Part shown: positions 34,441 to 39,699 of the stretch, piece by piece
How the letters are laid out: the number at the start of each line of letters is the position of its first letter
Numbering within the stretch: position 1 is the first letter of the stretch
Assembly: GCF_020880815.1 (NCBI RefSeq)
Contig: NZ_JAJITD010000032.1
Location: forward strand, 1 to 39,699
Length of the DNA stretch: 39,699 nt
DNA from: Paraburkholderia sejongensis
GTDB taxonomy: Bacteria; Pseudomonadota; Gammaproteobacteria; Burkholderiales; Burkholderiaceae
Reading direction: 5' to 3'
Program-made: the position numbers and the translations under genes
Notes under the pieces: model-generated
The model's database searches: none
Seen by the model: only the letters and a program-made list of their open reading frames with translations
What the model was told of the DNA's origin: nothing

Positions 34441-34806
34441 CTTCAGGACTCGAGCTCCAGCCGGCCACGGCTTTCATGCAGCACGGTACTCGGACCGCCG
34501 CAAGCCAGGATTCCTCTGCGCCCCCGAAACCGCGATACTTTCCCACGCGCGACGTCCGTTCAGACGCCGGCGTCCCTTCCGCAGCACGATGCCCGCGCTC
34601 TCGAGCGCCGTTCGGACCCCACCGGTTCGCGTCGTCGCCCAGCAAGGCAAGCGGCTCCAGCGCAGCGCCCGCTCGATCATCGTTAGCCCTTATAATTTAA
34701 CGGCTTAGCGTATCCTTTTGAGATATTGCTTCAGGTTCGTCCCAGATTGAAAAACAGGTGAGCGCCGGTTCGTCCGCCCTCCACACGCACCCAAGAGGAA
34801 GACCGC

Positions 34807-35889
34807 ATGACTTCGCCCACGCCCGTGCTGCCCCGTTGGACCCTCGTCGTGCCATTCGTCGCCTGGATCGTGCTCGGCGCCGCCTATGCGGTGCCCGGCA
34901 ACGCGCTGCTGCTCGCGGTGGTCGGCCTGGCGCTGTGCGCCGCGGTGTTTACCGCCGTCCACCACGCGGAAGTGGTCGCGCACCGGATCGGCGAGCCGTT
35001 CGGCACGCTGGTGCTGGCGGTCGCGGTGACCGTGATCGAGGTTGCGCTAATCGTCTCGGTGATGCTCACGTCGGGCCCGGAAAAGGCCGGTCTCGCGCGC
35101 GACACCGTGTTCGCGGCGGTGATGATCGTCTGTAACGGGATCGTCGGGCTGTGTCTGCTGGTGGGCGGCATCCGCCACCTCGAGCAGGACTTCCAGAGCC
35201 GCGGCGCGGCGGCCGCGCTCGCGGTGCTCGCGTCGCTGTCGGTGCTGACGCTGGTGATGCCGAACTTCACGACCACCAGTGCCGGCCCGATCCTGTCGAG
35301 TTCGCAACTGGCGTTCGCAGGGATTTCGTCGCTGGTGCTGTATTGCGTGTTCGTGTTCGTGCAGACCGTGCGCCACCGCGATTACTTTCTCGCCGGCGTG
35401 CCCGACGAGGACGTCCATGCCGATCCGCCCAGCGCCAAACACGCGTTGATCAGCGGCGCGCTGCTCGTGGTCAGTCTGGTGGCGGTGGTGCTGCTGGCGA
35501 AGGTGCTGTCGCCGGTGGTGGAAACCGCGGTGCTGAACGCGGGCGCGCCGCCGGCGGTGGTCGGTATCATCATCGCGGCGCTGGTGCTGCTGCCCGAGGG
35601 GCTCGCCGCAGTGCGCGCGGCGCGCGGCGATCGTCTGCAGACCAGCCTGAATCTCGCGCTCGGCTCCGCGCTCGCCAGTATCGGGCTGACCATTCCGACC
35701 GTCGCGGGCGTGTTCCTGTACATCGGTCAGCCGATCGTGCTCGGCATCAACGGCAAGGAAATGGTGCTGCTCGCGCTGACGCTGGTGGTCGGCACACTGA
35801 CGCTTAGCACCGGGCGCACCACCATCTTGCAAGGCGCGGTGCATCTGTCGCTGTTCGCCGCCTATCTGTTCCTGTCATTCGCGCCTTGA
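34807..35889 (+). CDS. chaA: Calcium/sodium:proton antiporter ChaA
   Basis: A 360-residue integral membrane cation:proton exchanger of the CaCA superfamily, with about ten to eleven hydrophobic helices. The two alpha repeats carry the acidic residues: HHAEVVAHRIGEPFGTLVLA with VTVIEVALI in the first half, and ALVLLPEGLAAVRAA in the second. It should exchange cytoplasmic Ca2+ or Na+/K+ for protons at high pH or salt. AAGAGGAA lies 6-7 nt before the ATG. It is monocistronic. Confidence 0.9.
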   Translation: MTSPTPVLPRWTLVVPFVAWIVLGAAYAVPGNALLLAVVGLALCAAVFTAVHHAEVVAHRIGEPFGTLVLAVAVTVIEVALIVSVMLTSGPEKAGLARDTVFAAVMIVCNGIVGLCLLVGGIRHLEQDFQSRGAAAALAVLASLSVLTLVMPNFTTTSAGPILSSSQLAFAGISSLVLYCVFVFVQTVRHRDYFLAGVPDEDVHADPPSAKHALISGALLVVSLVAVVLLAKVLSPVVETAVLNAGAPPAVVGIIIAALVLLPEGLAAVRAARGDRLQTSLNLALGSALASIGLTIPTVAGVFLYIGQPIVLGINGKEMVLLALTLVVGTLTLSTGRTTILQGAVHLSLFAAYLFLSFAP

Positions 35890-35940
35890 CCGGCGGCCAG
35901 CGCGGCGCGCGTGCCACGCGCGCGGCCCGCGCCGCCGTCC

Positions 35941-36834
35941 TCACTCTTCCCAATGCGCGACGATCCAGTCGCGAAACAGATTGAGCTTCTGCTGCTGCGC
36001 GACCGCGTCCGGACACACGAAGTAGTAGCGCCAGCCGGTCTTGAGCACCGTATCGAACGGCCGCACCAGACGCCGCGCGGCGACGTCCTCGTCGATCAGC
36101 GCGAGATCGCTGATCGCGACGCCGAAGCCCTGCGCGGCCGCATTGGTCGCCATGTCGAGCGTGTCGAAGCTCGGCCCCAGTTCGGCGTCGATCGCCGCCG
36201 CGCCCGCCGCATCGGTTTCCGCCACTTTCGCCAGCCACATCTTCCAGTCGCGATGATCGCGGGTCGGATGCAGCAGCGTGTGACGCGCGAGGTCGGCCAC
36301 CCGCGCGAGCGGCTTGTCCTTCAGCAACTCGGGCGTGCAGACCGGCGTCAGATGCTCGTCGAACAGCGGCACCGCCTGCACGTCCGCGCCCGGCGACGAC
36401 CCGTAGATGATCGCCGCGTCGAACGGCTCGCTCTGGAAATCGACGTCGTGTTGCCAGGTGGTCGTGATCTGCACGTGCAGGTCCGGATACTCGGACTGGA
36501 AACGCATGATCTTCGGCAGGATCCAGCGCATCACGCAGGTCGGCACCTTCAGCGCGAGATCGGTGCGCTGCCGCGTCAGGCGCAGCGACATCTCCTCGAT
36601 CCGTCCGAAGCTTTCCTTGACGACCGGCAGCAGCATTTCGCCCTCGGCGGTCAGCGTCAGGCCCTTCGCGTGCCGCTTGAACAGCGGAAACCGGTAGTAG
36701 TCCTCGAGCGCGATGATCTGCCGGCTGACCGCGCCCTGGGTCAGGCACAGATGGTCGGCGGCGCGCGTGAAGCTGCGATGGCGCGCGACGGTTTCGAAAA
36801 TCTGCAGCGCATTGAGCGGCGGTAGGCGTCGCAT
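35941..36834 (-). CDS. LysR-family regulator, GcvA-like
   Basis: A 297-residue LysR-type regulator. The N-terminal helix-turn-helix (PLNALQIFETVARHRSFTRAADHL, then TQGAVSRQI) is of the GcvA subgroup, and an effector-binding domain occupies residues 90-290. It is divergent from the amino-acid ABC transporter genes that start at 37013 and likely controls them, with the amino acid or a product as effector. Confidence 0.93.
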   Translation of the reverse strand: MRRLPPLNALQIFETVARHRSFTRAADHLCLTQGAVSRQIIALEDYYRFPLFKRHAKGLTLTAEGEMLLPVVKESFGRIEEMSLRLTRQRTDLALKVPTCVMRWILPKIMRFQSEYPDLHVQITTTWQHDVDFQSEPFDAAIIYGSSPGADVQAVPLFDEHLTPVCTPELLKDKPLARVADLARHTLLHPTRDHRDWKMWLAKVAETDAAGAAAIDAELGPSFDTLDMATNAAAQGFGVAISDLALIDEDVAARRLVRPFDTVLKTGWRYYFVCPDAVAQQQKLNLFRDWIVAHWEE

Positions 36835-36928
36835 CGGTATTCCCAGGATCAGAAAAAGTCATTGGGCGGCGGGTACGGCTGCCGCCAAGCCATGAGCATA
36901 CGTCATGCAACCCATGCGGATATTTCGA

Positions 36929-36957
36929 TTGTTGCGGGATTTTGGCAAACCTACAGT
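36929..36957 (+). promoter_or_regulatory. Candidate promoter for the ABC importer
   Basis: TTGTTG, a 17-nt spacer and TACAGT lie 55 nt before the binding-protein ATG. A GCAT-N5-ATGC inverted repeat (about 36896-36908) upstream could be the LysR operator. Confidence 0.5.
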
Positions 36958-37012
36958 GCGTCGACAGATGACGGATTCGTCACCGCTCACGCTCTCGACC
37001 GAGGAACAGACC

Positions 37013-37849
37013 ATGAACCAGCGCCCCACCTCCCAACCGACCCGCCGCGCGCAGCCGCGCCGGGTGTTCGCCACGCTCGCCGCGACGCTCGCGATCAGCG
37101 CGCTCGGCGCGTTGGGCGCGCTGCCGTCGACCGCGCATGCCGACGCGCTCGACAACATCGCGAAGTCGGGCACCGTGCGCATCGGCGTGTTCGAGGACTA
37201 TCCGCCGTTCGGCTCGATCGGCCCGGACATGAAACCGGTCGGCTACGACATCGACGTGGCCAATCTGATCGGCAAGGCCCTCAATGCGAAGGTCGAACTG
37301 GTGCCGGTCACCGGCGACAACCGGATGGCCTATCTGGCCGACCGCAAGGCCGACATGCTGCTGTCGGTCGGTCAGACGCCGGAGCGCGAAAAGGTGAACG
37401 ACTTTTCGCAGCCGTACGCGCCGTACTACCTCGCGGTGTTCGGTCCGAAATCGCTGCAGGTGAAGAGCGCCGCCGACCTCGCCGGCAAATCGGTGTCGGT
37501 CGCGCGCGGCACGCTGGAGGACCTGAGCGTGACGAAGATCGCGCCACCGTCGGCGAACATCAAACGCTTCGACGATCCGAACGGCGCGATTTCGGCGTTT
37601 CTTTCCGGTCAGGCGCAGTTGATGGTGGTCGGCAACGACGTCGGCGCGACGATTCTCGCGCGCCATCCGGCCAACGATCCCGAACAGAAATTCTCGCTGT
37701 TCAGCTCGCCCGATCACGTCGGCCTGAACAAGAACGAGCCGCGCCTGAAGGCCAAGGTCGACGAAACGATCGCCAAGGCGCGCAAGGACGGCACGATGAA
37801 CGCGATCTCGCAGAAGTGGCTGCGCGCGCCGCTGCCGGCCGATCTGTGA
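37013..37849 (+). CDS. Polar amino-acid ABC transporter, periplasmic binding protein
   Basis: A 278-residue family-3 solute-binding protein. The signal peptide (about 1-43) has the hydrophobic core FATLAATLAISALGALGAL ending near AHADA. The mature protein starts LDNIAKSGTVRIGVFEDYPPF, with the amino-acid-site blocks GYDIDVANLIGKAL and ADMLLSVGQTPEREKVNDFS. The exact ligand cannot be told. GAGGAA lies 7 nt before the ATG at 37013. Two permease genes follow. Confidence 0.93.
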   Translation: MNQRPTSQPTRRAQPRRVFATLAATLAISALGALGALPSTAHADALDNIAKSGTVRIGVFEDYPPFGSIGPDMKPVGYDIDVANLIGKALNAKVELVPVTGDNRMAYLADRKADMLLSVGQTPEREKVNDFSQPYAPYYLAVFGPKSLQVKSAADLAGKSVSVARGTLEDLSVTKIAPPSANIKRFDDPNGAISAFLSGQAQLMVVGNDVGATILARHPANDPEQKFSLFSSPDHVGLNKNEPRLKAKVDETIAKARKDGTMNAISQKWLRAPLPADL

Positions 37850-37910
37850 ACGCTGACGCGCGAGCCGTCGCGCTCGCGCACGAATCCGAATCAACCATGA
37901 GCACGAGGCC

Positions 37911-38672
37911 ATGAGCTACGCGTTCGATTTCAGCGGCTTCGGCCTCTATGCGGACATGCTGGTGCACGGCGCCGCGGTGACCCTCGGGCTCACCGCGGTA
38001 TCGACGCTGCTCGGCGGCCTCGTCGGCATTGCTGGTGCGAGCATCGCGGCGGCGGGGCCGAAATGGGCACGCTGGCTGGTCGCGAGCTACGTCGAGCTGA
38101 TCCGCAACACGCCGTTTCTCGTGCAACTGTTCTTCGTGTTCTTCGGACTGCCGACCCTCGGCATCCATATCGACGAAGTGCAGGCCGCGATTCTCGCGAT
38201 GACCGTCAATCTCGGCGCGTATGCGACCGAAATCGTACGCGCCGGCATCGATTCGATTCCGCGCGGCCAGTTGCAGGCCGCGCAGGCGCTCGGTCTGCAC
38301 AGGCGCCAGGTGTTTCGTCACGTGGTGCTGCCGCAGGCGCTCGCCAACGTGTTTCCCGCGCTGCTCGGCCAGGTGCTGATCGTGATGCTCGGCTCGGCGG
38401 TGGTGTCGCAGATCTCGGTGCCCGACCTGACCTACGCGGCGAACTTCATCCAGTCGCGCAATTTCCGCTCGTTCGAGGCCTATCTGATCATCACCGCGGT
38501 CTATCTGCTGATGTCGATCGTGCTGCGGCAATTGCTGAACCGTTTCGGCCGTGGCCTGTTCGCGGGCCGCGCCGCGCGTAGCAGCGGCAACGACAACGGC
38601 GCTGCGCCACGTAGATGGTGTCAGCGCCTGCTATGGCGCGGCGGCGCGCGCTCACTGCCGACGGAGCGCTGA
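37911..38672 (+). CDS. Amino-acid ABC transporter permease (first)
   Basis: A 253-residue HisM/GlnP-type inner-membrane permease. The N-terminal part holds about five membrane helices. The cytoplasmic EAA loop, which contacts the ATPase, is near residues 105-130 (GIDSIPRGQLQAAQALGL and VVLPQAL). The C-terminal roughly 35 residues are basic and unusually long for the family. GAGG lies just before the ATG. It is followed 2 nt later by the second permease, and the two would form a heterodimer. Confidence 0.94.
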   Translation: MSYAFDFSGFGLYADMLVHGAAVTLGLTAVSTLLGGLVGIAGASIAAAGPKWARWLVASYVELIRNTPFLVQLFFVFFGLPTLGIHIDEVQAAILAMTVNLGAYATEIVRAGIDSIPRGQLQAAQALGLHRRQVFRHVVLPQALANVFPALLGQVLIVMLGSAVVSQISVPDLTYAANFIQSRNFRSFEAYLIITAVYLLMSIVLRQLLNRFGRGLFAGRAARSSGNDNGAAPRRWCQRLLWRGGARSLPTER

Positions 38673-38674
38673 GC

Positions 38675-39337
38675 ATGGTCGAATTCACGCTGTGGGACAT
38701 CGCCCGCAATCTGCTGCTGGCCGCTCGCTGGACCTTGCTGCTGTCGGTGATCGCGTTTGTTGGCGGCGGACTTGTCGGATTGCTGTTGCTCAGGCTGCGG
38801 GTGTCGCCGCTCGCGTGGCTGCGGCGCGTCGTCGTGCTGTACGTCGAGGTGTTTCAGGGCACGCCGCTGCTGATGCAGCTGTTTCTCACGTTCTTCGGTC
38901 TGCCGCTGCTCGGCATCGACGTGTCGCCGTGGACCGCGGCCGCGGTTACGCTGACGCTCTACACCAGCGCGTACCTGGTCGATATCTGGCGCGGCTGCGT
39001 CGAAGCGGTGCCGCGCGGCCAGTGGGCGGCGGGCGCGAGCCTGGGCATGACGTTCGGTCAGCAGTTGCTCTTTATCGTGTGGCCGCAGGCGCTGAAGATC
39101 GCGGTGGCGCCGACCGTCGGGTTTCTGGTGCAGGTCGTGAAAAGCACCGCGCTCGCGTCGATCATCGGTTTCGCCGAGCTGACCAAGACCGGCACGATGA
39201 TCACCAACGCCGCGTTCCGGCCGTTTCCGATCTATGCGATGGTCGCGATGATTTACTTCGCGATGTGCTTTCCACTGACGTGGTATGCGCGGGTGCTGGA
39301 GAGGCGGCGGGGGGTTGGGGGTATGGATCGTCGGTGA
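38675..39337 (+). CDS. Amino-acid ABC transporter permease (second)
   Basis: A 220-residue permease of the same family, with about five membrane helices and the EAA loop near residues 105-135 (VEAVPRGQWAAGASLGM, VWPQALKIAV). The start at 38675 (MVEFTLWDI) follows GGAG by about 9 nt. No ATPase gene follows within the window; the next recognisable sequence is the end of an IS256-type element. Confidence 0.94.
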   Translation: MVEFTLWDIARNLLLAARWTLLLSVIAFVGGGLVGLLLLRLRVSPLAWLRRVVVLYVEVFQGTPLLMQLFLTFFGLPLLGIDVSPWTAAAVTLTLYTSAYLVDIWRGCVEAVPRGQWAAGASLGMTFGQQLLFIVWPQALKIAVAPTVGFLVQVVKSTALASIIGFAELTKTGTMITNAAFRPFPIYAMVAMIYFAMCFPLTWYARVLERRRGVGGMDRR

Positions 39338-39364
39338 AATGGTTCGGGTTCCGGTTGAACCCGG

Positions 39365-39559
39365 TCAACTCTGAGTGGACGAGATCGGGGGAATTGCTGT
39401 CGACCTCGCCTCGCGGTCGGTCTGGGTTTTCGTGGACGGCTGGGCGAAGCGGTAAGGCTGGTTTCGCGAGTCGATATCAGGATGGTTCGGCACGTTGCGA
39501 CGTACCTCGTCGTGAGGTGATGCCGCCGGTGCGATGGTGACGGTCTGTTTCGTGGACAT
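39365..39559 (-). CDS. Possible 64-residue orphan ORF beside the IS end
   Basis: A frame starting MSTKQTVTIAPAAS, adjacent to the insertion sequence end. I recognise no family. The first 20 codons have a host-like third-position pattern, but there is no good ribosome-binding site. It could be a gene start cut from its remainder, or chance. Confidence 0.2.
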   Translation of the reverse strand: MSTKQTVTIAPAASPHDEVRRNVPNHPDIDSRNQPYRFAQPSTKTQTDREARSTAIPPISSTQS

Positions 39560-39576
39560 CTGCCGGCCGCGTACCT

Positions 39577-39699
39577 GGAACCTGTCCGCATTTTTGTGTG
39601 CGAGGCGGTTAGCGGAGTTACCCGCGTGCATTGGTGAAGCGCTCGCCAAACAGAATGGCAAACTGGTTCATGGCGGATGACCAGTCAAATGCGGCGCGT
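39577..39699 (-). mobile_element. End of an IS256-family insertion sequence
   Basis: The transposase C-terminus (39618 to the window edge) is followed by about 40 nt containing CACACAAAAATGCGGACAGG, read toward lower coordinates, which resembles an IS256-type terminal repeat. The element end is placed near 39577 by eye. The other end lies outside the window. Confidence 0.6.
39618..39699 (-). CDS. IS256-family transposase, C-terminal fragment
   Basis: The last 26 codons of a minus-strand gene that continues past the right edge. They include WSSAMNQFAILFGERF, the hallmark C-terminus of mutator/IS256-type DDE transposases, and end at TAA (39618-39620). The remainder of the gene, including the catalytic residues, is not in the window. 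Confidence 0.8.
   Translation of the reverse strand, partial: RAAFDWSSAMNQFAILFGERFTNARG

Overview
The window looks like chromosome from a high-GC betaproteobacterium of the Burkholderia/Paraburkholderia group. The grounds are strong G/C preference at third codon positions, two DUF4148 exported proteins, a GcvA-type LysR regulator, a BON-domain protein, and an aerobic-type cobalamin set (cobN, cobA, cobO, cobB, bluB). No rRNA, tRNA or CRISPR array was seen. The only mobile element is the 3' end of an IS256-type transposase at the extreme right.

Layout. Positions 1-1.34 kb hold an orphan small ORF and a YcgR-like PilZ protein. From 1.4 to 13.3 kb lies a divergent cobalamin locus. The left arm (minus strand) is cobW, cobN and an AAA ATPase/VWA chelatase gene. 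The right arm (plus strand) is a cobA-cobE fusion, cobO, cobB and bluB. Each arm begins with its own cobalamin riboswitch, so both should switch off when adenosylcobalamin is plentiful. The chelatase ATPase frame ends at a perfect A_AAA_AAA slippery heptamer, and a -1 slip there fuses it to the VWA domain. One gene can therefore supply both the small and the medium cobalt-chelatase subunits to partner CobN.

From 13.3 to 18.7 kb is a minus-strand signalling operon: an OmpR-type regulator, a LysM/FecR periplasmic protein, a CHASE2 histidine kinase and a DUF4136 lipoprotein. An AT-richer 1-kb gap follows, with a small transcription unit that has its own terminator. Next comes a large SWIM-SNF2 helicase-like protein (19.8-23.3 kb). 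From 23.5 to 28.1 kb is an ECF sigma-factor locus: catalase-like protein with cytochrome b561, DUF4148 protein, anti-sigma-like protein, sigma factor, second anti-sigma-like protein. Four upstream regions there share GGAATAAA-N12-GTGTTTGC-like sites (two exact, two variant), which points to an autoregulated sigma regulon for oxidant defence.

From 28.1 to 36.8 kb is housekeeping and regulatory sequence: AraC regulator, NmrA-like oxidoreductase, ribA, CBS protein, second DUF4148 protein, 3-methyladenine DNA glycosylase, BON protein, ChaA antiporter and a GcvA-like LysR regulator. From 37.0 to 39.3 kb is a polar amino-acid ABC importer (binding protein and two permeases) without its ATPase, followed by the IS256-type element end. 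All functions are inferred from sequence recognition by eye; no database search was run.
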